Shown here in pieces: positions 27,010 to 36,603 of a DNA stretch of 64,000 nucleotides. The stretch is from JAPHTQ01 sp050288165 (lineage in GTDB: Bacteria; Pseudomonadota; Gammaproteobacteria; Thiohalomonadales; Thiohalomonadaceae): positions 275,788-339,787 of the forward strand of contig JBNKDG010000003.1 of assembly GCA_050288165.1 (NCBI GenBank), given 5' to 3'. The notes beneath the pieces were generated by a model that was not told the origin of the DNA, ran no database searches, and saw only the letters and a list, made by a program, of their open reading frames with translations. The translations under genes were made by a program, and so were the position numbers. How positions within the stretch are numbered: position 1 is the stretch's first letter; each line of letters starts with the position of its first letter.

Positions 27010-28973
27010 TGTGCTCGCTCCTGTTTAAGCCACGCTTGGAGCATTAAAACATCCCATAAGTGATACTGCCAATTTCGCTGACCTGAGAGATGTTCGCTCC
27101 ATTTTTTTCGAATGGGTGTGGGGTTGAGAAACCCTTCCTGTCGCATGCGGGACTCATCCAACAGGTTTTCCGCCCAATCACGGAGCGGACCGCGCAACCA
27201 GCTATCAATGGGTACACCAAAACCCATTTTGGGGCGTTCAATCAGCTCTTTTGGCACATACTTATACAATACCTGTCTTAAAATCCATTTTCCTTGGCCG
27301 TTGCGGATTTTCATGGACAGTGGCAAGCTCCAGGCGAATTCAAGGATACGATGATCTAGAAAAGGTACGCGGGTTTCTAGCGATACTCCCATTGCTGCGC
27401 GGTCAACCTTAACCAGAATGTCGTCAGAAAGATAAGTCAGTGTATCCAGTGCCATCATGCGTTCAATTCCGCATAGAGATGAAAAGGGAGTGTCAGGGGT
27501 GGTTAATAACGTATCCGGCTCATGCCCCCCCACTACTAAAGATGATGGGGTATCCCAATGGGATACCAGCCGTAAATACAGGGCGTCAAGACTGTCGCAG
27601 CCTAAAACCCCAGCCCCCTTGTGTAACTTGTCTCCCAGATTCGCTAAACGCCATGTTGTAGGCATTAAATGCTGAACTGAACCAAGTATTTTATTCCATT
27701 GATCGGGTGAAAGTGTGGTAAGGGCGCTTACACCAAAACGGCGTACCAGTGGTGGTAAGCGTGATAACTTACCCCATAAACGATGCGCAAGTAGATATCG
27801 GTTGTACCCTCCAAATAATTCATCTCCTGCATCACCAGAGAGAGAGACCGTCACATGTTGTCGCGTCATTTTGGAAACAAGAAATGTTGGAATTTGAGAT
27901 GAATCGGAGAACGGTTCGTCATAAAGAGAAGGCAAATGGGGAATTACATCCATTGCTTGTTGAGGTGAAACATAGAGTTCGGTATGTTCACAGCCTAGAT
28001 GTCGTGCTACTTCCTTGGCATATGTGGCCTCGTTGTAGCCTGCCTCAGCAAAGCCGATCGAAAATGTTTTGACTGGGCGTGATGATTGCGCCTGCATTAA
28101 AGCTACGATTGTAGAAGAATCAATCCCTCCGGATAGAAATGCACCAAGCGGGACATCCGCCATCATTTGTTGTTCAACCGAATTTCTCAGCAATTTATCT
28201 AGCGCATCAACAGCATCTGAATCACTGCCTACAAAGGGGTTCGTATGCCCTTTGCTGATAGTATCACCAAGCGACCAGTATGGTGTCGGCTCTGGCAGTT
28301 CACTAGCTGATATTCGACCGTTGCGTACTTGTAATTTGAGAAACGTTCCGGAAGGTAGTTTTTTTATACCTTCGTAGATCGAATAAGGAGCAGGGATATA
28401 ATTATGGCGTAATTGTAGTGTGATGGCATTTCGATCGACCACTCCTTCAAAGGCTGGATGTGCCTTGAGTGCCTTTAATTCTGAGCCGAAAAGAAAAACA
28501 CCTCGCTGATAGCCGTAATAGAGTGGTTTTTCTCCAATACGATCGCGTGCAAGGTAAAGTTCATGCTTCTCACGATCCCATAAAGCGAATGCAAACATTC
28601 CCCGGGAACGCCCCACTGTAGCAAGAATACCCCAGGCATCGAATCCAGCCAACAGCGTCTCTGTATCAGAATGCCCACGCCATTTCGCTGCTTGCCCAGA
28701 TTTCTCAAGCTCATCACGTAATTCAAGATGATTGTAGATTTCGCCATTAAAAACAATCACAAAACGACCACTTTCAGAAAACATTGGCTGGTGGCCAGCA
28801 GAGGAAAGGTCAACGATGGATAAGCGGCGATGTCCTATCGATATGCCAGAGGTTCCATCTAACCAATGACCATGGTCATCTGGGCCACGAGAAACAATTT
28901 TATCTGTCATTTTCTTCATATATGCCAGATTGGCAGGATCACCATTTGATAAAATCCCAGCGAACCCGCACAT
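27006..28973 (-). CDS. Asparagine synthase-like glutamine amidotransferase (copy 1)
   Basis: Class II (Ntn) glutamine amidotransferase of 655 residues. The catalytic N-terminal Cys2 is visible in MCGFAGIL, followed by RGPDDHGHW and FNGEIYNHLELRDEL. The synthetase domain has the pyrophosphate loop AFLSGGIDSST (about 260-270) and SLSGDAGDELFGGYNRYLL. In polysaccharide loci such enzymes (for example WbpS) are thought to turn sugar carboxylates into amides rather than make asparagine. I chose the ATG at 28973 because Cys2 must follow the initiator. The start overlaps the previous gene's stop by one base (TAATG); it is a tandem partner of the next entry. Confidence 0.93.
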   Translation of the reverse strand: MCGFAGILSNGDPANLAYMKKMTDKIVSRGPDDHGHWLDGTSGISIGHRRLSIVDLSSAGHQPMFSESGRFVIVFNGEIYNHLELRDELEKSGQAAKWRGHSDTETLLAGFDAWGILATVGRSRGMFAFALWDREKHELYLARDRIGEKPLYYGYQRGVFLFGSELKALKAHPAFEGVVDRNAITLQLRHNYIPAPYSIYEGIKKLPSGTFLKLQVRNGRISASELPEPTPYWSLGDTISKGHTNPFVGSDSDAVDALDKLLRNSVEQQMMADVPLGAFLSGGIDSSTIVALMQAQSSRPVKTFSIGFAEAGYNEATYAKEVARHLGCEHTELYVSPQQAMDVIPHLPSLYDEPFSDSSQIPTFLVSKMTRQHVTVSLSGDAGDELFGGYNRYLLAHRLWGKLSRLPPLVRRFGVSALTTLSPDQWNKILGSVQHLMPTTWRLANLGDKLHKGAGVLGCDSLDALYLRLVSHWDTPSSLVVGGHEPDTLLTTPDTPFSSLCGIERMMALDTLTYLSDDILVKVDRAAMGVSLETRVPFLDHRILEFAWSLPLSMKIRNGQGKWILRQVLYKYVPKELIERPKMGFGVPIDSWLRGPLRDWAENLLDESRMRQEGFLNPTPIRKKWSEHLSGQRNWQYHLWDVLMLQAWLKQERAH

Positions 28974-30880
28974 TAGCTGAATACCCTTTTGTGCCATTGT
29001 AGGTACATTAATACGCTCCAAATCTTAGCTTGCCTGTCTGCACCTTGCAGATGCTCAATCCAGACATCCCGAACTAAATTTGCATTGAGGCCACACTCCT
29101 GCAATGCATGCATGTTCAGAAGCTCTTCTGCCCATTCACGTAGTGGGCCACGCAACCATTTACCTACGGGCATACCAAATCCCTGCTTGGGTCGTTCGAT
29201 GAGTTCTTTGGGAAGATGTCTGTAAAGCACTTCACGTAACACCAGTTTGCCTCTGTCACCGTTTTCGGCCAGCTTAAGTGAGGAATTAATTTCCCAACTC
29301 CACTCCACCAGTGGATGTATCAAAAGCGGGACCCTCGACTCCAACGAGACAGCCATACTAGCTCTGTCTACTTTGACCAAGATGTCGTCCTGAAGATAGT
29401 TGAGTTGATCAATTAGCATCATCTCATCGGACCAACTGAGATTGGGATAACTCTCTCCATCTGCTCCCAGCTTGGTTGAGGGTGCATGGTCTAGAAGTAG
29501 TGCGGGATCGGGCCAGGTCGACATGGTGCGTGCGTAAGCTTGATCCCGTTCGCAGTCCAGGTAGCCTGCAAAGCGGTGAACTCGATGTGCAAGGCCCTCT
29601 GAGCTAGAAAAACGGTAGCCCGACATTGGATTAACCAATTTGTCCCAAAAAAGGGACGGTACTGACCGTAACAGCGTTGCAAAGGCCCGAGATCCAATGG
29701 GGGTCAAATGCTGTCGAAGGCGTTGCAGGCGTTTGCCCCAGAAATAACGCGGGTAGCCGCCGAACAACTCGTCACCGCCATCTCCAGAGAGACAAACGGT
29801 AACCGACTCGCGGGCAAATTTGGAAACTAGGTAGGTGGGAATTGCACTGTTGTCTGCAAACGGTTCGTCGTAGAAAGCCATCACATCCGGCACGAGGTCT
29901 GGAATTTCGCTGGCTTCGAGTCGCAGTTCATGATGATCTGTACCTAAGTGCTGCGCTACGGCACGAGCATGCGCTGTTTCGTCATGGGAGCCCTCGGTAA
30001 AGCCAACGGAGAATGTCTTGACCGGCGTGGATGACTCCGCCTGCATCAGCGCCACCACTGTGGAGGAATCTATACCGCCTGAGAGAAAGGCACCGTAGGG
30101 AACATCCGATTGCATGTGCAGCTTGACGGAATGTCGCAATCGAGTTTCTAGTTCGTCTGCGGCCTCTTCAAGGGTCATTGGCTTATCCTTTTCCCTTGCC
30201 GTCAAGACTAGTTCAGGTAGATTCCAATAGTGGCGGATATCTATGTTCCCGGCAGAGAATCGCAGGGTGGTGCCTGATGCCAGCTTGCGAACTCCTTTCA
30301 GGATGCTCGTAGGGGATGGTACACAAAGATAGCGAAAGTAGGAGTATAGTGCATCGCGGTCAATCTCTTGGTTAATCCATGACAACGAGAGTAAAGGTGT
30401 TAGTTCGGAAGCAAAGGCAAATCGGCTACCTGAGTGGGCATAGTATAGCGGTTTGATGCCCATTGGATCGCGCGCCAGCCAGAGACATTTCTCGATTCTA
30501 TCATAGAGCCCAAATGCGAACATTCCCTCAAGTCGCTTAACTGCATTCTCGATACCCCAAGCGATGCACGCTTTGAGTAATACCTCGGTATCGGATTCGC
30601 CATTGATAACGATACCTTCTAACTCTAGTTGCCTACGCAGCTCACGGTAATTATAGATCTCGCCATTGAAGGTGACGACAAAGCGTCCGCAAGGGGAGTG
30701 CATAGGTTGATGGCCATTAGGAGAGAGATCGAGAATCGCCAAGCGCTGGTGAGCTAACCAAACGTCATTTTCGTGCCAGTTACCCCAACTGTCCGGGCCA
30801 CGATGATGCAGTTTATGCTGCATCTTTTGAGCCAGCTCTGGCTCATGCTCCATCCCGAGCCAGCCTATAATCCCGCACAT
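28973..30880 (-). CDS. Asparagine synthase-like glutamine amidotransferase (copy 2)
   Basis: Second full-length class II amidotransferase, 635 residues. It starts MCGIIGWLG (Cys2) with RGPDSWGNW and FNGEIYNYRELRRQL in the glutaminase domain. The synthetase domain has AFLSGGIDSSTVVALMQ and CLSGDGGDELFGGYPRYFW. It clearly resembles copy 1 along its length, so the two probably arose by duplication and then diverged in specificity. All catalytic motifs look intact. A 134-base gap separates it from the upstream glycosyltransferase. Confidence 0.93.
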   Translation of the reverse strand: MCGIIGWLGMEHEPELAQKMQHKLHHRGPDSWGNWHENDVWLAHQRLAILDLSPNGHQPMHSPCGRFVVTFNGEIYNYRELRRQLELEGIVINGESDTEVLLKACIAWGIENAVKRLEGMFAFGLYDRIEKCLWLARDPMGIKPLYYAHSGSRFAFASELTPLLSLSWINQEIDRDALYSYFRYLCVPSPTSILKGVRKLASGTTLRFSAGNIDIRHYWNLPELVLTAREKDKPMTLEEAADELETRLRHSVKLHMQSDVPYGAFLSGGIDSSTVVALMQAESSTPVKTFSVGFTEGSHDETAHARAVAQHLGTDHHELRLEASEIPDLVPDVMAFYDEPFADNSAIPTYLVSKFARESVTVCLSGDGGDELFGGYPRYFWGKRLQRLRQHLTPIGSRAFATLLRSVPSLFWDKLVNPMSGYRFSSSEGLAHRVHRFAGYLDCERDQAYARTMSTWPDPALLLDHAPSTKLGADGESYPNLSWSDEMMLIDQLNYLQDDILVKVDRASMAVSLESRVPLLIHPLVEWSWEINSSLKLAENGDRGKLVLREVLYRHLPKELIERPKQGFGMPVGKWLRGPLREWAEELLNMHALQECGLNANLVRDVWIEHLQGADRQAKIWSVLMYLQWHKRVFS

Positions 30881-31014
30881 GTTCTACTTCTTGTTCCCAA
30901 GGAATGTGCCGAAACGTTCAGCTGCGTATGTGTGAATTCCAACCTTACTGGACCACTCATCTACATAGCCTGCAGCCGTTCCACGGTCCAGAAAGCTATT
31001 CTCTTGCTCTGACA

Positions 31015-32100
31015 TTAATCATTCGCTCCGGAGAATAGACTCCTCAACACCTTGTCATGCTGTTCTACTGTGTTGGATATTTTGAACTTACTGTCTACCT
31101 TCTTCCAGCCTTCCTTACCTTGTTTGATCGCCAGGTCGTCATCGGTCAACAGTCTGATAAGCGCTTTGGCCATCCCATCGTAATCACCCTTGTCCAACAG
31201 GATGCCCTGTCTTTCCGTCTCTACCAACTCGGGTATGCCGTCTATGTTGAAAGCGACGCAGGGAATGGAGTAGGACATCGCTTCGAGTAGTGAGGTGGGA
31301 CATCCCTCGTTCCACAATGATGGGAGAGCAAAAACCCGCGCACGCTCAAACCATGATGTGACATCGGCCTGAAAACCAACATATTCAACGACACCGTCCA
31401 GATTTAACTGGGTTATCTTTCGTTGTACGGAGCCAGCCATATCATCCCGACCAATGAAAATGAAGCGTGCACCGGGAACCTTACTGGATACTTCGCGTAC
31501 TACCTCCAGGTATTCCAGATAGCCCTTTCGCGCACTAAGATTAGCGACCGTTAAGACGTGTAGTGGGCGCTTTATGAGTGGTGTTACCTGCACCGGCATT
31601 TCGTCAAGGCCGTTATAGATTACATGAACCTTGCTGGTGGGAATACGGCATCGCCGGATCAGGGTTTTGCGCGCGACTACGGAATTGGTGATCCACCCAT
31701 CCACCAGTGGATGAAATAGTCGCTCGATTACCCTGAGAAACCTGTCAAGACGACTGTTTGAGTCAGGATTCCATCGAATCCCATGCACCAACTTGACACC
31801 AGGAGTAAAGATCATAAGCAATCGAAGTAGAAGTGAAACTCGTGATCCACATACATAGACAACATCAAAAGATTTACCGCGAATATCTTGGTAAAGTCGT
31901 TTTACTAGGCTGAACAAACCACCCGAGCTACCATACACCACTGGTTCGTGACCCTGTGAACGTACCCACTCGCACCAAGGCCCCTCATTATCTATGGTGG
32001 CTAACTGGTACTCCACGCTTTTTGAAGCGAAAGCCATGCGAGAAAGACTGCGTTCAGCTCCGCCGATCTGGCTACTGGAAAATATCAACAAGGTGCGCAT
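31015..32100 (-). CDS. Glycosyltransferase, GT4-like
   Basis: GT-B fold transferase of 361 residues. The N-terminal domain begins LLIFSSSQIGGAERSLSRMAF, with the GGAE donor/acceptor cleft typical of GT4. The C-terminal domain has HVLTVANLSARKGYLEYLEVV and ALPSLWNEGCPTSLLEAMSY (about 275-294), which supplies the conserved E residues. Donor sugar unknown. Start and upstream methyltransferase stop share one base. Confidence 0.88.
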   Translation of the reverse strand: MRTLLIFSSSQIGGAERSLSRMAFASKSVEYQLATIDNEGPWCEWVRSQGHEPVVYGSSGGLFSLVKRLYQDIRGKSFDVVYVCGSRVSLLLRLLMIFTPGVKLVHGIRWNPDSNSRLDRFLRVIERLFHPLVDGWITNSVVARKTLIRRCRIPTSKVHVIYNGLDEMPVQVTPLIKRPLHVLTVANLSARKGYLEYLEVVREVSSKVPGARFIFIGRDDMAGSVQRKITQLNLDGVVEYVGFQADVTSWFERARVFALPSLWNEGCPTSLLEAMSYSIPCVAFNIDGIPELVETERQGILLDKGDYDGMAKALIRLLTDDDLAIKQGKEGWKKVDSKFKISNTVEQHDKVLRSLFSGAND

Positions 32101-32831
32101 CAGGAGTTAGGGCTTATGTTGTTAACCTTGCGAGCAAGAACAATGTAGTGGGTCGCCATCACTTTGCTGTAGAATTTGAGGCCAACGAGTGCAAGAAAAG
32201 CACGTTCGAGTAGTCGTTTCAATACCCCATTGAAAGGCGAAAATGGGGCCGATGCATAGTGGTAATCACGTACGATCAGTAGATTTTCCTCAATAAGGAA
32301 TTTCCTGAAACTGGCACGTGTCCAGAAATTGACGTGCCCCAGCGGATTATCTATTCGTGGCTTGCCTCTGAGCCAGCAACTTAGTTCAGGCCAGAGACAT
32401 TGTTCAAGCGGCACCTCAAGCACTAGCCACTCTGCCTTGTCGACAATACTTTTCAACGCATTTTCGGGGGTGTCTATATGTTCTAGAACATGTGAGGAAA
32501 CCACAACATCAAAGCTGCCGGGGGGGAATCCAGAGAGTTTGTCCAGGGTTGTGAAGCTCAGACCTTCACGACCATAGGCACGGTTCGCGTTATCCACTCC
32601 TGTCTGACTGACATCTACGCCGACTACCTGTTCACCAAATCCATTGGTCTTAAGCCAATAGCTCAGAACACCATTACCCGAACCGAAATCGAGTACGGTT
32701 CCCGGACCCTTCATGTCACCCCATACTTTTTGGATGGCTGGAAATCTATCCCTGACAGCGGAATCGAATGCGTAAGCCTGTTGGTACTGGAAGTCTTCCC
32801 AGAATTTTTCGTAGAAATTGTCTTCGGTCAT
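32100..32831 (-). CDS. Class I SAM-dependent methyltransferase
   Basis: The 243-residue protein has SAM-binding motif I as TVLDFGSGNGVLSYWL (about residues 45-60) and post-II/III DVVVSSHVLEHIDTPENAL. The later part (EVPLEQCLWPELSCWLRGKP) resembles methyltransferases of O-antigen loci. Whether it methylates a sugar hydroxyl or a carboxyl is not visible. It lies seven bases downstream of the GT2 gene. Confidence 0.85.
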   Translation of the reverse strand: MTEDNFYEKFWEDFQYQQAYAFDSAVRDRFPAIQKVWGDMKGPGTVLDFGSGNGVLSYWLKTNGFGEQVVGVDVSQTGVDNANRAYGREGLSFTTLDKLSGFPPGSFDVVVSSHVLEHIDTPENALKSIVDKAEWLVLEVPLEQCLWPELSCWLRGKPRIDNPLGHVNFWTRASFRKFLIEENLLIVRDYHYASAPFSPFNGVLKRLLERAFLALVGLKFYSKVMATHYIVLARKVNNISPNS

Positions 32832-32837
32832 TTACGA

Positions 32838-33770
32838 TTACCCATAACGCCTGATTAGGCCAATTTTCTTTACTGCTGAGACGAAGGCTGCACCCAGCCT
32901 TGGTCCTATGATCAATACTACGGTTGCCCCTATCACTTCGAGTGGTGCTCCCAGCGAAATGCCTTTGCGCCATGCTTGCCATGCTCCGGGTTCACCAGCC
33001 AACCGACGATAAACGGCAAGCCTGAGCTGCTTTGTGTGATAGGTAATGGGTGCATGCTGTCTGTAGAGGTCAGTAAAGCGTGTGAATAGGGCATCGTAGC
33101 ACTCTGCTGTTTCTCGTGCCTTCGGTGGATCGGTCCAGCCGTGTGTAACTGAACCTGCCCTGGAGTCATTGTAGATACGAAGAATCTGGTTTGAGATCCA
33201 GAATGGTCCATCGATGGCAAAGCTGATATAGCTCACGATACCACATGATTTGCGCATACCCAGATCGATGTAGGGTTTGCTTCGTACGTATTCTCCCCGG
33301 AATAGGGGAAGGTACTCTCCTGATTGACGTTCATTCAATAAATCTTCTAGGGTAAGATACCCTTGGTATTCGGGCTCGGATGCAGTCACCTCGCCAGCCG
33401 AGTTTTTGCAGGCAGCGTAACAAAGGTTGGCATCTACTGGCCAGGAGGCGTAGATGTTCTTCAGTTGATCCGGCCAGTTTTCGACGAGTTCATCATCTGA
33501 GTCAAGAATCGTTACAATATCTCCCCGAGAGTTAGCAATACCGCTGTTTCTGCTGGCGCACATACCATAGTTGTTCTCATGCACCACTAACCTCAAATTA
33601 TCGTAGTCGGCAATTACGGCAGAAAGTGCTTTGCTGTCATTACTGCCATCATTCACTACTACTACTTCATATTTCCAACCTATGGGGGCAGGGTGACGAT
33701 AGATTGATGCAAGTGTACGACCAATGGTCTCGGATGCATTGTAGGCGGGAACCACAAAGGTGATCAGCAT
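32838..33770 (-). CDS. Glycosyltransferase family 2
   Basis: GT-A fold transferase of 310 residues. It starts ITFVVPAYNASETIGRTL, with VVVNDGSNDSKAL (the Asp of the nucleotide-binding loop) and the DxD-like VTILDSDDELVENW near residues 90-103. A C-terminal hydrophobic stretch (LEVIGATVVLIIGPRLGAAF) may attach it to the membrane. The start overlaps the upstream GT4 gene by seven bases. Confidence 0.88.
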   Translation of the reverse strand: MLITFVVPAYNASETIGRTLASIYRHPAPIGWKYEVVVVNDGSNDSKALSAVIADYDNLRLVVHENNYGMCASRNSGIANSRGDIVTILDSDDELVENWPDQLKNIYASWPVDANLCYAACKNSAGEVTASEPEYQGYLTLEDLLNERQSGEYLPLFRGEYVRSKPYIDLGMRKSCGIVSYISFAIDGPFWISNQILRIYNDSRAGSVTHGWTDPPKARETAECYDALFTRFTDLYRQHAPITYHTKQLRLAVYRRLAGEPGAWQAWRKGISLGAPLEVIGATVVLIIGPRLGAAFVSAVKKIGLIRRYG

Positions 33771-34852
33771 GCGAAGCGCTCCCTCAATAGAGCAAGGCTG
33801 GCACGACGTGCTTTAAGTCGCCAAGTTTTGTCTTTTACAAAACGTCCCATAATATCTTGCAATTCTCTCTCAAATTTACTGGTGTCGGTATTTCGGATCC
33901 ATCTTTTGACATTAGCAAGGTCATGATAAACGGGTGAAGGTATTACACCGTCCCAAATAGAAACAGGTGGTTTGATTAGGTTGCCATTCACATTTTCTAT
34001 GACCATCTCGCCCAGTGCATACACGTCTGTGGCTATCAACGCTAAACCATGTGCCAGGGCTTCCAGTGCAACCATACCAAATGAATCAACATATGTAGGG
34101 AGAACCAAGACATCGGCATTTCGCATAAATTGTCGGTGAATTTCATCCCGACTGAAATTGGCTTCGTGGATAACAATTCCTTTGCAAGTAGATGCCAGAG
34201 CGCTGAATTCGCTTGGCAGGTGTGTAATGATATCCAGCCGGCATTTAGGTTGCTTTTTATATAGTCGCGTGAAGGATTGCAAAAGGGCCTCTCCGCCTTT
34301 AATTTCGAACTGGGTCGCAACAAACAGAAATCTACATTCCTCCTGTAAGGTGATTTCCTGCTTGGACACTGCTGGTGGTTGGCAGGGGTAGTGGACTTTT
34401 GCCTTTTGATAGACCTTCTCCCCAAAAAGCTCTTTGAGGCTATGCCGGCAAGCTTTACTCATGCAACGAATTTCGCGACAACGCTTGGCTAGCAATATGT
34501 GCTTCAGGATCGATCTGTAGAGTGGCATTGCTGAGAGGTTATAACCAACTAATGACCATGGATTGTCGAGATCTACGATGAAGTCGCCACTGGTTATGAG
34601 CGCTCCCCATATATAGATCACAGCATCTTTTGGCGCATTGTGGGGGCGGCGCTTTAGGTTAATGAGGGGAAGTTTTTGTTTCCAGGAAGTATGAATGCGT
34701 TTTGCCTTTGCTTTGTTCTCTGGTACTTGCGCCCCCTTTCTGGTTGTCGCCAAACTCGGATTAAGCACTTCATCCACCGGCCATTGGCGAATAGTGTCAA
34801 TCTGACGATCACGCAGATAGGTGTGGGGATAAAAATATACTTTACCTTTCAT
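33764..34852 (-). CDS. Glycosyltransferase, GT4-like
   Basis: A 362-residue transferase. The N-terminal half has little recognisable conservation, but the C-terminal half has FLFVATQFEIKGGEALLQSF and LPTYVDSFGMVALEALAHG (about 255-273), the GT4 E-containing donor site. Lower GC and more A/T-rich codons than the housekeeping genes suggest horizontal origin of this part of the locus. It is preceded by a 414-base stretch with no convincing gene. Confidence 0.82.
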   Translation of the reverse strand: MKGKVYFYPHTYLRDRQIDTIRQWPVDEVLNPSLATTRKGAQVPENKAKAKRIHTSWKQKLPLINLKRRPHNAPKDAVIYIWGALITSGDFIVDLDNPWSLVGYNLSAMPLYRSILKHILLAKRCREIRCMSKACRHSLKELFGEKVYQKAKVHYPCQPPAVSKQEITLQEECRFLFVATQFEIKGGEALLQSFTRLYKKQPKCRLDIITHLPSEFSALASTCKGIVIHEANFSRDEIHRQFMRNADVLVLPTYVDSFGMVALEALAHGLALIATDVYALGEMVIENVNGNLIKPPVSIWDGVIPSPVYHDLANVKRWIRNTDTSKFERELQDIMGRFVKDKTWRLKARRASLALLRERFAC

Positions 34853-34862
34853 GAGTTCGTGC

Positions 34863-35084
34863 TTATTTTTCTAGTATTGTACTTAAATACTGCGATAGTA
34901 CTCTATGATAAGTTTGAGTTAAGTGTCCATCAGATGGGTTATACAGTGCGGCGCTGAAATTGTGATTTCGAAAAATTTCTGTAGCCTTATGGAGGGCTGA
35001 ATTATTTTCTTTGCACCATGTTTCTAGTTTTTTCAGGCAAATCCCAATCCATCGATTCGCTTGGTAAAAATAGATTAAAGGCAC
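34863..35084 (-). CDS. Small open frame in the gap between wzy and a glycosyltransferase (doubtful)
   Basis: The only feature I see in the 34853-35265 gap. It encodes 73 residues from a GTG (PLIYFYQANRWIGICLKKL...) and ends eleven bases before the GT4 start. No ribosome binding site is clear, no family is recognised, and base composition is A/T-rich. It may be a remnant of a deleted polysaccharide gene or simply chance. The rest of the gap shows nothing I can support. Confidence 0.25.
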   Translation of the reverse strand: MPLIYFYQANRWIGICLKKLETWCKENNSALHKATEIFRNHNFSAALYNPSDGHLTQTYHRVLSQYLSTILEK

Positions 35085-35265
35085 TAGTTCTATATGCTTT
35101 CTGTGACTCTGAAATAGTTTCTTGTGTGTGATTGTTCACGACAAGGCACTAAATCAGGCTCAGGATTTGTTGCCGTAGACCAATTTGAGGCAGGGTTGGT
35201 ATGCCAGCTTTCTGGTGTTGTGTTAGCGTGGCATGTCCGCAACAAATTTCAAATAACCTATGATG

Positions 35266-36597
35266 TTAAGTTGATGCGAAGCGGCGTAGCCTTATCCGAT
35301 CCAAAAAGTTTATAGGGAATGCAAAAACCATTAACATGACAACCATCATAACTATCGATGTGCCGCCGCGCACCAAATTGAACATATTGATATAGATGCT
35401 AGCAGCAATCAAGTAATCAAAACGAAATCGTTGTATCTTAAGGAATATAACTTTATCTAGGTATCTAAATAGCTGGGCATAAAAAGCTGCAAACAGGAAT
35501 ATACCTATGATACCAAAGCCAAATGCGGCATCTACGATGATGCCAGAAGGAAATGTTGCTTGACCAAAGCCACTCTGATACATCTCAGGATAGAGGTATG
35601 CCTGTTGGGCAACACTGCCATACAAATATGGTTTTGACTCCCATATAGCGCGCGGCATTAGAGAGAGTCCTGAATTAAAGAGCCATGAGGTGCCTTGATC
35701 AACCCCCAGAAGCAAGTGCCCATATGTTACTTTATCTAAATAATTTGCGAGATGCTCTATACCCTCGAAAGTTGAGCCGATGCTGGTTAGTATGTATTCC
35801 ATACTACCTATATAATCAAGCCCTTTGCCAGTCAATACTGATTCAAATGAGTAGCGCATTGCCTGTCCCAAAGGTGCTAATAACGCCATTGCAACAGGAT
35901 AAACTCCTAGCATGACGATGTTTATATTGTTTCGGTTCTGTGCGAACCAAAAGAGAATAAGCGCATAGCCGATGAGGTATATGGGTCTTCTTGTTCCTAA
36001 TAGCGTCATCTCCATTACCCCAAGCGCTAAAGCAGAGGCGATGAGAATAGCCGCAAAGCGATGCCCAGGCCTCCTATTGGAAAATAGTGCTATTAAAAAT
36101 GCCTGAAAATACAAGGTGTATAGCAAGAAATTATGACCATGTCCCACACGTGACTCATTTTGTTCGTTTCCCTGAAATGCGAGTGATAAGGAGCCAGTGC
36201 TTCGATGTAATTCGTAAAATACGATTGCGCTGATAATTACCATGAACAACAATATCGTCTTTGACGCCAGCGACTGTTCTTTTCGTCTTGCGTTAGATGG
36301 CTCGAGTTGGTGAGGGGATGAGCAGTAGATATCGGTCGGTTGTCCTTTAATAAAGTAAACAAGCAACCAGAAACAGGTGGCAATTACAAGCGCAATAGAA
36401 AGACTAAAGCCATCTGGCTTTGTAGGTGCCTGATACTCCACTCCACATCCTATCAATAAGTACTTAACTGGATAAGATAGTGTGAAAAACACAGTAAATA
36501 CCCAGAAGCTACTGGTAAGTGTTTTTCCCCACCCAAACCTCACGCAGTCAAGGATAAAAAGGCAAAAGATTAATGTTAGAGAGATTCCGCCAAGCAT
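35266..36597 (-). CDS. O-antigen/oligosaccharide repeat-unit polymerase (Wzy-like)
   Basis: Polytopic membrane protein of 443 residues with about ten or more hydrophobic segments. It has a larger hydrophilic loop (about 245-325, containing GTSWLFNSGLSLMPRAIWESKP). This layout, the low sequence conservation and the location beside a flippase gene are characteristic of Wzy polymerases, which join lipid-linked repeat units at the periplasmic face. The RAIWESKP motif near the periplasmic loop resembles OAG/EPS polymerases such as WzyE-like and EpsG-like proteins. Specific linkage cannot be inferred. It follows the carbamoyltransferase gene by six bases. Confidence 0.8.
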   Translation of the reverse strand: MLGGISLTLIFCLFILDCVRFGWGKTLTSSFWVFTVFFTLSYPVKYLLIGCGVEYQAPTKPDGFSLSIALVIATCFWLLVYFIKGQPTDIYCSSPHQLEPSNARRKEQSLASKTILLFMVIISAIVFYELHRSTGSLSLAFQGNEQNESRVGHGHNFLLYTLYFQAFLIALFSNRRPGHRFAAILIASALALGVMEMTLLGTRRPIYLIGYALILFWFAQNRNNINIVMLGVYPVAMALLAPLGQAMRYSFESVLTGKGLDYIGSMEYILTSIGSTFEGIEHLANYLDKVTYGHLLLGVDQGTSWLFNSGLSLMPRAIWESKPYLYGSVAQQAYLYPEMYQSGFGQATFPSGIIVDAAFGFGIIGIFLFAAFYAQLFRYLDKVIFLKIQRFRFDYLIAASIYINMFNLVRGGTSIVMMVVMLMVFAFPINFLDRIRLRRFAST

Positions 36598-36603
36598 CTG
36601 AGC

